Shown here in pieces: positions 15,792 to 24,175 of a stretch of DNA of 64,000 bases (its first letter is position 1; each line of letters opens with the position of its first letter). Made by a program: the position numbers and the translations under genes. The stretch spans positions 119,965-183,964 of the forward strand of contig JAGAWT010000024.1 in the NCBI GenBank assembly GCA_018110985.1, read 5' to 3'. The notes under the pieces were generated by a model. That model was not told the DNA's origin and made no database searches. It worked only from the letters and a program-made list of their open reading frames with translations. The DNA is from Oscillospiraceae bacterium (lineage in GTDB: Bacteria; Bacillota; Clostridia; Oscillospirales; Ruminococcaceae).

Positions 15792-17879
15792 TCAGTTCAG
15801 GATGCTTGTTTCGGCACCGTTCACTTTTATGCGGTACCTTCCGCCAACGATATTGATATCATCATCATTGGCTACGATGCACTTTCTCATCTCCGTGGCG
15901 ATCTCCACGAAAAGATCCACATCCGTAAGACCCAGCCTTGAATTGCCGGCTGTGCCGCCAAATACCAGTGACCTTGCTCCGTCTGCGGCAGAACGCACGG
16001 ACGACCGTTCTATAACTATATCGGATGCTCCGGAAAGGGCACCGAAAGAGGTGAGACAGTCTGCGCTCATTTCGGTGGAAACGCTTACACTCTCTATGTG
16101 TATCTTTGCATGACTTCCGGTAACGGTGCCGAGACAAACGGAAAGCTGACTGTCGGATCTGCATTTTATGCTGGAATAAATAGCGTAGATATCCGCATCT
16201 CCGTTTATGGAGCCTGCCACTGCACAATGTGCTCCCGTAGAAACGCCCTCGAAGTCGCAGCCCTTCATCTCTATATGTGTATCACCGCTGAAAGCACCTA
16301 AGCAAACGCTCATGCTTCCGGTAGCCGAAAGGACATAGCGCCCTCTGCGGATATAGATGTTGCCGCCCAGTCCTGAGCCTATGCACACACCCATGTGAGA
16401 GTTGGCAGCAACACTTATGGTGCCATCCTGATCGAATATAAGATCACCGTGAGCGGATCCCATATCGTTTCCTATCCCATAGTAGTTTTCGCTGTTTCCG
16501 AGCTTTATGTCAACACTGCCCTTGCCCTCTATCTTGAGAACAGAGCTTTCGGGCACTCTGATGCCGCTGTTGGACAGCTTGTTGACACCTTTCAGCGTGA
16601 TGGTGACATCACTGTTTTCACCCAGCCCGATACATGGTCTGTCGGGCTGATTCGACAGGCGGGCGGAATCGAGCACCACCGTGCCTTTAAAACCGTCGGA
16701 TGTCTCCAGATGTATATCTGTCTCGTAGTGCGGCAGACCGTATACGGTGACAGTGCCATCCGTGTAGTCCCTGCCCACCATGATGCCGCTGTAGCCCTCA
16801 CGGTTGAGCCTGTCCAAAGGCACTCTTTCACCCTTTTCGGCATAGTATACCTTCTGCCTTTTCCCGTCCTCAAGCTCCTGCCTGTGAGCGCATATCTCGT
16901 TCTTGATGCTGCCCTGTACGGCGGGTATGACCTCCGGAGAGGGCATGGCGATGTAAAAGCCCTGAACAAGATCCGCTCCCAGCAGGATGACAGTCCTGAG
17001 CTCTTCGGCAGTCTCCACTCCCTCTGCAAGAGCCATGATGCCGTTATCGTGGCAGAAATCTATGATCTCCCTTACAAAATGCTTTTTGTTGGGACTGTTC
17101 TGAATGCCGCTGAGAAGAGATCTGTCTATCTTAACATAGTCGGGGGTATAGCGGAGAAGGTTGCTGATATTTGAGTAGCCGGTGCCGTAATCATCAATGG
17201 CGATGGGCACATCCAGATTTTTGTACTTCTGCTTTATGTCATTGAGCTCGCTGTCGTTGAACTCGGAGTTTTCGGTCATCTCCACAACGACCCTTCCCCT
17301 CAGCTCATCCAGAAGCTCTTCGATCCTCAATTCCTTTTCAGGCTTTACATGAACATTCGGGAGACTGTTTATAAAAACAGACCTGCTCCCGAAAAGCTCC
17401 TCGTTTTTCAGCATATACTCCATCACATTGATAAAGCTGTACTGCTCCACCTCAAAAAGCCTGTCGCTTATCTCGGCATATTTGAGTATGTGGTAAGGGG
17501 TGATATCCTTTATCCCGACTGCACGCATAAGCGCTTCATAGGAATAGATCTCACCGTTATCCGTGCGCACTATGGGCTGAAAGTAGTACATAAGCAGGTT
17601 TTTGTCAAGGATCCTGTGGACCTTGGATATCTCTGCCTTCTCCTGCTCGGAAAGTCCATGCTTCTTTACCGCCGACCTTGCAGACTCCTCCCTGCTCTCC
17701 ACCAGCAGAGACATAACGGAAAAGATGTTTATTTTCAGCTTTTCGGTCTCCTCCGTTTCGGATTCGGAGGAAAACTTCAATGCATATTCACGGTTTATAT
17801 CATTAAGCTCGCTGCGGTTGTTAGCCGTCAGTGCTTTTTCTATGTACTGATTGAGGTAATCTATGGTCTTGGCGGACAT
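15792..17879 (-). CDS. EAL-domain c-di-GMP phosphodiesterase fused to a beta-solenoid-like domain
   Basis: A 695-aa protein without signal peptide or membrane helix. Residues about 1-85 are a helical N-terminus. Residues 90-330 are an EAL domain with the usual acidic and lysine residues visible: YEALMR, VEMTEN, IDDYGTGYSN, DYVKID, LAEGVET and QGFYIAMP, so c-di-GMP hydrolysis is likely. Residues about 370-695 are repeated short Gly/Ser-rich strands (GIRVPESS, CIGSGLGG, CLGAFSGD, CLGTVTG) that look like a right-handed beta-helix normally seen in secreted proteins. I start at ATG 17879 because GGGGG lies 7 bases upstream; an in-frame GTG at 17900 has no site. Alone in its unit. Confidence 0.85.
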   Translation of the reverse strand: MSAKTIDYLNQYIEKALTANNRSELNDINREYALKFSSESETEETEKLKINIFSVMSLLVESREESARSAVKKHGLSEQEKAEISKVHRILDKNLLMYYFQPIVRTDNGEIYSYEALMRAVGIKDITPYHILKYAEISDRLFEVEQYSFINVMEYMLKNEELFGSRSVFINSLPNVHVKPEKELRIEELLDELRGRVVVEMTENSEFNDSELNDIKQKYKNLDVPIAIDDYGTGYSNISNLLRYTPDYVKIDRSLLSGIQNSPNKKHFVREIIDFCHDNGIMALAEGVETAEELRTVILLGADLVQGFYIAMPSPEVIPAVQGSIKNEICAHRQELEDGKRQKVYYAEKGERVPLDRLNREGYSGIMVGRDYTDGTVTVYGLPHYETDIHLETSDGFKGTVVLDSARLSNQPDRPCIGLGENSDVTITLKGVNKLSNSGIRVPESSVLKIEGKGSVDIKLGNSENYYGIGNDMGSAHGDLIFDQDGTISVAANSHMGVCIGSGLGGNIYIRRGRYVLSATGSMSVCLGAFSGDTHIEMKGCDFEGVSTGAHCAVAGSINGDADIYAIYSSIKCRSDSQLSVCLGTVTGSHAKIHIESVSVSTEMSADCLTSFGALSGASDIVIERSSVRSAADGARSLVFGGTAGNSRLGLTDVDLFVEIATEMRKCIVANDDDINIVGGRYRIKVNGAETSILN

Positions 17880-17908
17880 ATCCTTTCCCCCTGCTGTCAC
17901 GTTCTTTT

Positions 17909-17963
17909 GTGTTCAAAATAGAACACCCCACTTTATTCTACCACAACCCATAACATATTGCAA
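17909..17963 (-). promoter_or_regulatory. Promoter of the EAL gene with an 18-bp palindrome at the start site
   Basis: TTGCAA (17958-17963) and TAGAAT (17935-17940) on the minus strand, 17-base spacer. GTGTTC-N6-GAACAC (17909-17926) begins 9 bases after the -10, where an operator or a 5' hairpin would lie. Confidence 0.55.
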
Positions 17964-18005
17964 GCGAATAGAAAAAAATTCACAACATAAACAAATAATT
18001 CAAAA

Positions 18006-18039
18006 GAGCAGCATCACGGTACAAATACCGTGATGCTGC
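18006..18039 (-). terminator. Intrinsic terminator after dapL
   Basis: A 14-bp perfect stem (18008-18021 with 18026-18039, loop of 4); the minus strand continues with TCTTTTG. Confidence 0.85.
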
Positions 18040-18051
18040 CCAAAAGCTCTG

Positions 18052-19254
18052 TCATGAAAACAGCTTTTCCGTTCTTTTCATTGCCTCCGCCGTCTTTTCA
18101 TGAGTAGAGAAGGAGGTGAGCCTGAAATAGCCTTTTCCGTTCTTTCCGAACCCCTCGCCGGGGGTCCCCACCACCTGTATCTTGTTCAGAAGGAGGTCGA
18201 AAAACTCCCATCCGCCCATATCATCAGGACACCTGAGCCACACATAGGGGGAATTCTTCCCGCCTGTGTACTTTATACCCAGCCTGTCAAGAGAAGCTGT
18301 TATCATACGGGCGTTCTCCCTGTAATATTCTATGGCGGCTCTCACCTGTTCCTGCCCCTTTTCGGTAAAGACTGCCTCCGCAGCCCTCTGCACAGGATAG
18401 GACACTCCGTTGAACTTGCTCCCCTGCCTGCGTGCCCATATATCCGCAAGACGGACCGTGGAGCCGTCAGATGCGGTAACGGTCAGTTCCTTGGGTATCA
18501 CCGTATATCCGCAGCGTGTTCCCGTAAACCCTGCGGTCTTGGAGAGGGAACACATCTCAATGGCACAGGTGCGGGCTCCCTCAATGCAGAAAATGCTCCT
18601 CGGAACATCCTTGTCAGTGATAAAGGCTTCATAGGCGCTGTCGTAGATAATGACAGACCGGTGTTCATTTGCCGCATCCACCCATTTTTTCAGTTCTTCT
18701 GCCGTGTAAACGGAGCCTGTGGGATTGTTCGGCGAGCACAGATATATGATATCCGCATCGAATCCCTCCGGCGGCAGGGGTGCAAAACCGTTCCCTTCGT
18801 TGGCGTCTATATATGTCACCTTCCTGCCTGCCATAAGGTTGGAATCCACATAAACAGGGTAGGCGGGGTCGGTGACAGCAATGGTGTTGCCGTCTCCGAA
18901 GATATCGGTGATATTTCCGCAGTCGGACTTCGCACCGTCATTTACCCTGATATCATCGGCATCCACATCCGCACCCATTTGCCTGTAATACTGTGCAATG
19001 GCATTTTTTAGGAAGTCATAGCCCGCTCCGGAATCCTCATATCCTCTGAAAGTCTCTTCCCTGCCCATCTCATCCGCAGCCTTTTTCATAGCTTCCACCA
19101 CAGCCGGGGCAAGAGGGCGGGTCACATCACCTATACCCATCCTTATCAGTTCTTTATCGGGGTTATGCTTTTTATACTCGGCTATGCGGTGAGCTATCTC
19201 TATAAACAGATAGTTTTTTTCCATCGAGAGGAAGTTTTCGTTTATCCTGACCAT
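18052..19254 (-). CDS. dapL: LL-diaminopimelate aminotransferase
   Basis: This PLP enzyme makes LL-2,6-diaminopimelate from tetrahydrodipicolinate in one step, using glutamate as amino donor. The 400-aa length fits. It has the N-terminal MGIGDVTRPLAP, the SPNNPTGSVY motif and the PLP lysine in SLSKTAGFTGTRCGY. It begins 5 bp after dapF, whose substrate it makes, so the two give meso-DAP for cell wall and lysine synthesis. The unit is led by an ANTAR-type regulator. Confidence 0.95.
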   Translation of the reverse strand: MVRINENFLSMEKNYLFIEIAHRIAEYKKHNPDKELIRMGIGDVTRPLAPAVVEAMKKAADEMGREETFRGYEDSGAGYDFLKNAIAQYYRQMGADVDADDIRVNDGAKSDCGNITDIFGDGNTIAVTDPAYPVYVDSNLMAGRKVTYIDANEGNGFAPLPPEGFDADIIYLCSPNNPTGSVYTAEELKKWVDAANEHRSVIIYDSAYEAFITDKDVPRSIFCIEGARTCAIEMCSLSKTAGFTGTRCGYTVIPKELTVTASDGSTVRLADIWARRQGSKFNGVSYPVQRAAEAVFTEKGQEQVRAAIEYYRENARMITASLDRLGIKYTGGKNSPYVWLRCPDDMGGWEFFDLLLNKIQVVGTPGEGFGKNGKGYFRLTSFSTHEKTAEAMKRTEKLFS

Positions 19255-19259
19255 ACTAT

Positions 19260-20105
19260 TTACCCTTTCAGCTCTACATTTCCGTCAAACACGAATTCTG
19301 CGCGACCTCTCATATAAACATGGCCGTCGGAGGCATACCTTACAAAAAGATCTCCGCCACGCAGACAGATACGATGCTCCCTGTCTCTTTCAAAATATCC
19401 CTCAAGGACACAGGCAGCAGTCACCGCACAGGCACCCGTACCGCAGGCAAGGGTCTCACCGGAGCCTCTTTCCCACACACGCATCACGGCGGTGCCGTCT
19501 CCCTTGACATTCACAAACTCCGTGTTCACCCTGTCGGGGAAAAGAGTATGGTTTTCAAATGCAGGACCGATGCTTTCAAGATCCAGAGAGCTCACGTCCC
19601 TGTCTGTAATTGCCACACAGTGTGGGTTCCCCATGGAGACACAGGTGACAGCCCAGGATGTTCCGCTTACATCTATCACCTGATGCACGAAGCGTTCCCC
19701 TTCGGCTCTCATCGGGATGTCGGCAGGCTTCAGCACAGCCTTTCCCATATCCACAAGCACTGTCTTTACAATGTCATTTTCCGTAAAGAGCTGCAAAGTC
19801 TTGATACCGCTCTCGGTCTCAAGAGTGACGGTCTTTTTTGATGTAAGTCCCCTGTCATAGACATATTTGCCGATACACCTTGTGGCGTTCCCGCACATTT
19901 TCGCCTCACTGCCGTCCGCATTGAATATCCTCATCCTGAAATCGGCTTTTTCGGAGGGCATTATGAGAACTATACCGTCACCTCCAATGCCAAAATGCCT
20001 GTCACTCAGACGGCGGGACAGCTCCTGCGGATCCTCCGCCTTTTCTTCAAAGCAGTTGATATAGATATAGTCATTACCTATACCATGCATCTTCGTAAAC
20101 CTCAC
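19260..20105 (-). CDS. dapF: Diaminopimelate epimerase
   Basis: Converts LL-DAP to meso-DAP by a two-cysteine mechanism. Both catalytic cysteines are visible: GNATRCIGKY (about residue 77) and ETLACGTGACA (about residue 220). At 281 aa it is normal length. It follows the ANTAR gene by 20 bp and precedes dapL by 5 bp. Confidence 0.95.
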   Translation of the reverse strand: MRFTKMHGIGNDYIYINCFEEKAEDPQELSRRLSDRHFGIGGDGIVLIMPSEKADFRMRIFNADGSEAKMCGNATRCIGKYVYDRGLTSKKTVTLETESGIKTLQLFTENDIVKTVLVDMGKAVLKPADIPMRAEGERFVHQVIDVSGTSWAVTCVSMGNPHCVAITDRDVSSLDLESIGPAFENHTLFPDRVNTEFVNVKGDGTAVMRVWERGSGETLACGTGACAVTAACVLEGYFERDREHRICLRGGDLFVRYASDGHVYMRGRAEFVFDGNVELKG

Positions 20106-20125
20106 GATAACCTCTTTTCCCGGGT

Positions 20126-20701
20126 CTACTGCCTGTTCCCCGCATCATACATTTTCAGCACTTCAAGGGCAGTTTCCTTCAGGGGCAGGCGTTTGTCCAT
20201 AGCACGCTTCAAGAGTATCCTGTGCGCCTCCTCCTCGGAGAGCTTCAGGTACTCTATAAGGACACACTTTGCCCTGTAGATCAGCCTGTCATCGGATATT
20301 TTCTTTTCAAGAGCCTGCCTCTGACGCTTTTCGTCGTCAATGGCTCTTTTCACCGTGACGGTGCGCCTGAGAGTGTTGAGTATAAGGGAGGAAGGAGAAT
20401 TCTTAGGCAGCAGGCTGATATTCAGACCCACAGTCTTTGACACTGCTTCGTCGTAGACCTTTGACGGAATGAGCACCACCTGTTCGGCATCTGTGTTCAT
20501 GGAGATATACGCCACCGTGTCAAGCCCGAATTCATCGGTCAGGGGCAGAGCCGAAAAAACCAGATCATATTCCCGGGAAACGGCCTTTTTTCGTGCCTCT
20601 GCTCCGCAAAAGCTGTCTGAATCGGTGATACCGGCACCATTCAGCAGCTCCCGCAGCTTTTCGGCGGTGCTTTCAGCCGCACATAGTACGAGCGCCTTCA
20701 T
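20126..20701 (-). CDS. ANTAR-domain RNA-binding regulator with a degenerate receiver
   Basis: A 191-aa protein. Residues 1-115 look like a CheY-type receiver in which the phosphoacceptor strand reads YDLVFSALP, with no aspartate at the expected place. A coiled segment follows (KRQRQALEKKISDDR), then a C-terminal ANTAR domain (about residues 130-180) with the usual A-K-L-E-A-H spacing (RAKCVLIEYLKLSEEEAHR). ANTAR proteins bind paired RNA hairpins and prevent termination. It is first in the unit with dapF and dapL. I start at ATG 20701 because GGGGAAGAAG precedes it; an in-frame start 11 codons earlier is unsupported. Signal and RNA target are unknown. Confidence 0.82.
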   Translation of the reverse strand: MKALVLCAAESTAEKLRELLNGAGITDSDSFCGAEARKKAVSREYDLVFSALPLTDEFGLDTVAYISMNTDAEQVVLIPSKVYDEAVSKTVGLNISLLPKNSPSSLILNTLRRTVTVKRAIDDEKRQRQALEKKISDDRLIYRAKCVLIEYLKLSEEEAHRILLKRAMDKRLPLKETALEVLKMYDAGNRQ

Positions 20702-20724
20702 CTTCTTCCCCTCCCTTCCATATG

Positions 20725-20753
20725 ATTTTAGCACAAGGAAAAATAAATGTCAA
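20725..20753 (-). promoter_or_regulatory. Promoter of ANTAR-dapF-dapL
   Basis: TTGACA (20748-20753) and TAAAAT (20725-20730) on the minus strand, 17-base spacer. The first two bases of the -35 are the last two of the terminator hairpin arm behind the PHP gene. Confidence 0.75.
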
Positions 20754-20797
20754 GAGTTTTTTGCAAGATTTATTTTCAAATCTTGCAAAAAACTCTT
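20752..20797 (-). terminator. Long hairpin terminator after the PHP gene
   Basis: A 20-bp perfect inverted repeat (20752-20771 with 20778-20797, loop of 6) between the PHP gene and the ANTAR promoter. The stem contains a run of six T on each strand, so it could work on either strand. Confidence 0.7.
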
Positions 20798-20809
20798 TTT
20801 AAGGTGATC

Positions 20810-21619
20810 TCAAAGGTCTATTTTTATTGGTTCCGGTCTCCTGTTCCGATAAATAACATATTCGTCAAAGCCTATCTCCTTCAGGGCAGCCAGGGTCTTT
20901 TCAAACTCGCAGCCCAGTGTCTCGGGGGAATGAGCATCCGAACCCAGTGTCACCATCCGTCCCCCCAGCTCCCTGTACCGCCTTATGACATCAAAGGAAG
21001 GATTGGGGAAGGAAAGCCCTCTCGAAAGCCCGCCCGTGTTACATTCCAGAGCCTTGTTCTTTCGGATAAGCACTTCAAGTATAGGGTCTACAGCCTCACG
21101 GTACTGCTCATAGGAGTAGGTAAGACCGTAGGGTCCGCCGTAGCGGGCAATGTAGTCCAGATGTCCCAGGGCATCAAAATCGTCGTGTGCCTTTACACAC
21201 TCCAGCGTACATTCAAAGAAGCTGAGATAGCTTTTCTTTCCGTATTTGCGGAAATATTCGGGATAATAAGGGTCAAGGCCGCCCACAAAATGGACAGAGC
21301 CGATAACATAGTCAAAATTGTACTCTTTTACAAGTTCATGCTGATATCCCACGGTCCCGGTCTGGAGCCCCGACTCTATGCCTATCCTGATATCAAGAGA
21401 ATTTGCATATTTGTCTTTGAGTTCCTGCATTTTCTTGAAGTATGCAGGTACATCAAGGTCAAAATCCACCTCCGACACCACATCGTGATCGTCGTGATCC
21501 GTAAAGCATATCCCCGCAAAGCCTTTTTCCGCAGCTCTTGCGATCTGTTCCTCCGGAGGAGTCTCACTGTCTCCGGAGAAAGAGGTGTGAAGGTGTGAAT
21601 CATATAGCTTAGTATTCAT
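20810..21619 (-). CDS. PHP-family histidinol-phosphatase-like phosphoesterase
   Basis: A 269-aa PHP-domain phosphoesterase. Metal-binding motifs are LYDSHLHTSFSGD at the start, FTDHDDHD near residue 40, GSVHF near 115, HLDYIARYG near 155 and LGSDAHSPE near 228. This pattern fits HisJ/HisK histidinol phosphatases, but no histidine biosynthesis genes are nearby, so another phosphomonoester is possible. It overlaps the SLOG gene by 4 bp and ends the rimM-trmD unit. Confidence 0.8.
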   Translation of the reverse strand: MNTKLYDSHLHTSFSGDSETPPEEQIARAAEKGFAGICFTDHDDHDVVSEVDFDLDVPAYFKKMQELKDKYANSLDIRIGIESGLQTGTVGYQHELVKEYNFDYVIGSVHFVGGLDPYYPEYFRKYGKKSYLSFFECTLECVKAHDDFDALGHLDYIARYGGPYGLTYSYEQYREAVDPILEVLIRKNKALECNTGGLSRGLSFPNPSFDVIRRYRELGGRMVTLGSDAHSPETLGCEFEKTLAALKEIGFDEYVIYRNRRPEPIKIDL

Positions 21620-22140
21620 AGCATCATCTGCTCCGCATCGTCGTCATCCTTGCCGTCTACTCTTATGAGCCTTATCTCAAGCCCTTTTTTTCTGGCAAGG
21701 GAAATGGTCTGACCCGTTCCGCTGTTGAAATCATCCACCGCCGCTATAAGAAGTGAGGCGTTGTCCGTCATATATTCGTTCCTCATGCGGTACACGGTCT
21801 TGGAGGAGCGTTCACTTATGTACACGATCTCTCCTGCGTTTTCAAGTATGCGTCCGAATATCCATTTGTCCCTGTTCCTGAAATTAGAGCCGAACCCCTT
21901 GTACGGAACGGCTGCGATCAGTTCTATGTCATATTCCTTCATAAGATCCAGCACACATTCTCCCGCCCAGAGGTCGATGCCTCGCTGCATCCCCGTGATA
22001 AAGTACTTGTAGCCCCTGTCTGCGGCGGTCTTTATCTCAAGATAAAGCATACTGCGTATGGAGTTTATCTCCTGCGGAGAGGCAGCCTTCAGCTTTTCCG
22101 GGCGGTGCCCCGTAAAACACGCTGTCCTGCTTTTTTCCAT
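21616..22140 (-). CDS. SLOG-superfamily (DUF1273/YpsA-like) protein
   Basis: A 174-aa Rossmann-like protein with the opening CFTGHRPEKL, then FITGMQRGIDLWAGE and AAVPYKGF, the pattern of the YpsA/DUF1273 branch of the SLOG superfamily, thought to bind nucleotide-type ligands. The start at 22140 is chosen because GGGGAGGGG lies upstream; the reading frame also runs 67 codons further up into trmD, which is a shadow. It is placed between trmD and the PHP phosphoesterase, sharing 4 bp with the latter. Confidence 0.8.
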   Translation of the reverse strand: MEKSRTACFTGHRPEKLKAASPQEINSIRSMLYLEIKTAADRGYKYFITGMQRGIDLWAGECVLDLMKEYDIELIAAVPYKGFGSNFRNRDKWIFGRILENAGEIVYISERSSKTVYRMRNEYMTDNASLLIAAVDDFNSGTGQTISLARKKGLEIRLIRVDGKDDDDAEQMML

Positions 22141-22202
22141 ATGCCCCTCCCCTTTTTTATCCCTTACCGCAGATACTGCCGCAGCAGCTGCAAAGCATCC
22201 GT

Positions 22203-22898
22203 TTACGATCCGGCACCTGTGGCTCCAAGCATATCCGGCCGCCTCTGCCTTGTTATCTCCAAAGACATATTTCTTCGGTATTCCTCTATCAGCTTGTGAT
22301 TTCCCGACAAAAGCACTTCCGGCACCTTTCTGCCGTGCCATTCGTCAGGTCTTGTATACTGGGGGTATTCAAGAAGGCCGTTGTAGTGGCTCTCATCCTC
22401 AAAGCACTCATCCGCAGCCAGTACTCCCGGACACAGCCTTGCCACACTGTCCGCCACCATCAGAGCGGGTATCTCCCCGCCTGTGAGCACATAGTCCCCG
22501 GCAGAGATCTCCTCATCGACTATCTCCTCCAGCACCCTTTCATCCACGCCCTCATAATGTCCGCAGAGGATGAATATATGCTCCATATCCGACAGCCTTT
22601 TGGCAGTTTCCTGATCGAACACCTTTCCCTTCGGCGACATATATATGACATGGGGCCTGCTGCCGCTTTTCTCGCAAATGTCACGATAGCAGAGATAGAT
22701 AGGCTCACACATCATGACCATTCCCTTGCCGCCGCCGTAGGGAGAATCGTCCACCCTTCTGTGTTTGTCAAAGGCATAATCCCTTATCTGGTGACAGCGG
22801 ATATCTATAAGCTTTGCCCGCCGTGCCCTGCCAACAATGCTCTCGGACAGGACCGTTTCACACATTTCGGGAAAAAGGGTCGCTATATCTATACGCAT
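22203..22898 (-). CDS. trmD: tRNA (guanine-N1)-methyltransferase
   Basis: Methylates G37 of tRNAs to prevent frameshifting. The trefoil-knot SAM site is clear: YMSPKGKVF, ILCGHYEGVDERV and VLTGGEIPALMVADSVARL. At 231 aa it is typical. It sits directly after rimM, as in most bacteria, though rpsP and rplS are not adjacent here. Confidence 0.96.
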   Translation of the reverse strand: MRIDIATLFPEMCETVLSESIVGRARRAKLIDIRCHQIRDYAFDKHRRVDDSPYGGGKGMVMMCEPIYLCYRDICEKSGSRPHVIYMSPKGKVFDQETAKRLSDMEHIFILCGHYEGVDERVLEEIVDEEISAGDYVLTGGEIPALMVADSVARLCPGVLAADECFEDESHYNGLLEYPQYTRPDEWHGRKVPEVLLSGNHKLIEEYRRNMSLEITRQRRPDMLGATGAGS

Positions 22899-22909
22899 AT
22901 ACGCCCCTC

Positions 22910-23407
22910 TCAGTCCAGAAGCCCGTCGGGTATGTGTACGAAGAGCTTTCCGCCTTCAATATCCGTTTTTTCTATAAAGGGATCCGCAGCGGGTATAAGA
23001 AATGACTTTTTGCCGTCGCTGACGGTATATATATCCCCTGCGCCGTTATTTGTCACATCTGTCAGCTTTCCGTAGACAGTGCCGTTGTCCGCATCCTCCA
23101 CAGTAAGCCCCAGAAGATCCTGCACAAAGTAGGTGCCCTTTTCAAGCTCCACATCGTCCCTGTCCATGTAAAGCACCTTTCCCCTCAGGGCAGAAGCCGC
23201 CTCCGGGGTATCCACACCTTCTATCTTCATGATAACGATGTTTTTCTGAGGTCTGGAGGACAATATCCTGACCACATTGTGCTTTGCATCGTAAAGTTCA
23301 TCAAATTCACACAGAAATTCGGGAGAATCGCACCAGGGATCTACCCTTACCTCGCCCTTGAGAGCATGGACTCCCACGATCTGACCTATTTCAAGAAACT
23401 GTTTCAT
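22910..23407 (-). CDS. rimM: 16S rRNA processing protein RimM
   Basis: A 30S maturation factor. The 165-aa protein has the N-terminal IGQIVGVHALKGEVRV motif and the PRC-barrel segment ending in LIPAADPFI and HIPDGLLD. It heads the unit rimM-trmD-SLOG-PHP. Its promoter lies upstream of a 105-bp repeat copy, so that repeat is part of its 5' leader. Confidence 0.95.
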   Translation of the reverse strand: MKQFLEIGQIVGVHALKGEVRVDPWCDSPEFLCEFDELYDAKHNVVRILSSRPQKNIVIMKIEGVDTPEAASALRGKVLYMDRDDVELEKGTYFVQDLLGLTVEDADNGTVYGKLTDVTNNGAGDIYTVSDGKKSFLIPAADPFIEKTDIEGGKLFVHIPDGLLD

Positions 23408-23428
23408 AGCCTGTCCTTCCGAATCGTT

Positions 23429-23533
23429 ATACTAATATCTGACCGATGTATAGACAAGAAACAAGCCGCAAATGCTTGAATATAAGGAATTTGAGGCTTG
23501 GAGATCGTCTATACATCGAGGAAGAATTAGTAT
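23429..23533 (+). repeat. 105-bp palindromic repeat, copy C
   Basis: Full-length copy with arms ATACTAAT and ATTAGTAT and the perfect 12-bp inner arms. TTA flanks the TACTAAT...ATTAGTA unit on both sides. It lies between the rimM promoter and rimM. Apart from this and two promoters the 23408-23721 gap shows nothing else. Confidence 0.9.
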
Positions 23534-23563
23534 TAGCCGTTGCTTTTTCGCTTTGCTATAACA

Positions 23564-23592
23564 ATATTACCATAGGACCGCACTTTTGTCAA
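23564..23592 (-). promoter_or_regulatory. Promoter of rimM-trmD-SLOG-PHP
   Basis: TTGACA (23587-23592) and TAATAT (23564-23569) on the minus strand, 17-base spacer. The leader of about 150 nt would include repeat copy C. Confidence 0.7.
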
Positions 23593-23616
23593 GACAACAG
23601 CTTTCGGATTTTTTGC

Positions 23617-23645
23617 TTGACAATTCGGCAAAAAAGTAGTAAAAT
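23617..23645 (+). promoter_or_regulatory. Promoter of rplI-dnaB-nadB
   Basis: TTGACA (23617-23622) and TAAAAT (23640-23645), 17-base spacer, divergent from the rimM promoter. Confidence 0.75.
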
Positions 23646-23721
23646 ATATAGCGTGTGCAATTGCATCACAAAGCAGAAAAACATGAAATAAAAAGCATTA
23701 TCAAAATAGAGGAGATAAAAC

Positions 23722-24168
23722 ATGAAAGTAATTTTCCTGTCCGATGTAAAGGGCTCCGGCAAAAAGGGCGACGTAAAGGAAGTGGCAGACGGCTATGCCC
23801 GCAATTTCCTTATAGCAAAGGGGCTTGCTGCTCCTGCCACCGCAAAGAACCTTTCCGACCTTGAAGGAAAGAAAGCATCAGAGCAGCACAAGGCAGATGT
23901 GGCAAAGCAGGAGGCTCTGGACACTGCTGCAAGGCTCAAAGGCGCATCCGTCACCATAAAAGCAAAGGCAGGCAAAGAGGGCAAGCTGTTCGGCTCCGTC
24001 ACCGCAGGTGATGTGGCAGATGCCGTATCAGCACAGCTCGGAGTAGACTGCCCGAAGAAGAAGATAGCACTTGAAAGCGAAATAAAGGCATTCGGCACCT
24101 ATTCCGCACAGCTCAAGCTCATGGCGGGTATCTCACAGAAGATCACCGTAAACGTAACAGAGGAATAA
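23722..24168 (+). CDS. rplI: 50S ribosomal protein L9
   Basis: The 148-aa protein has the L9 signature [19 protein letters not shown] at residues 15-33, a central helix and a C-terminal rRNA-binding domain. GAGG precedes the ATG. It is followed 7 bp later by dnaB, a very common bacterial pairing. Confidence 0.97.
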   Translation: MKVIFLSDVKGSGKKGDVKEVADGYARNFLIAKGLAAPATAKNLSDLEGKKASEQHKADVAKQEALDTAARLKGASVTIKAKAGKEGKLFGSVTAGDVADAVSAQLGVDCPKKKIALESEIKAFGTYSAQLKLMAGISQKITVNVTEE

Positions 24169-24175
24169 TATACTG

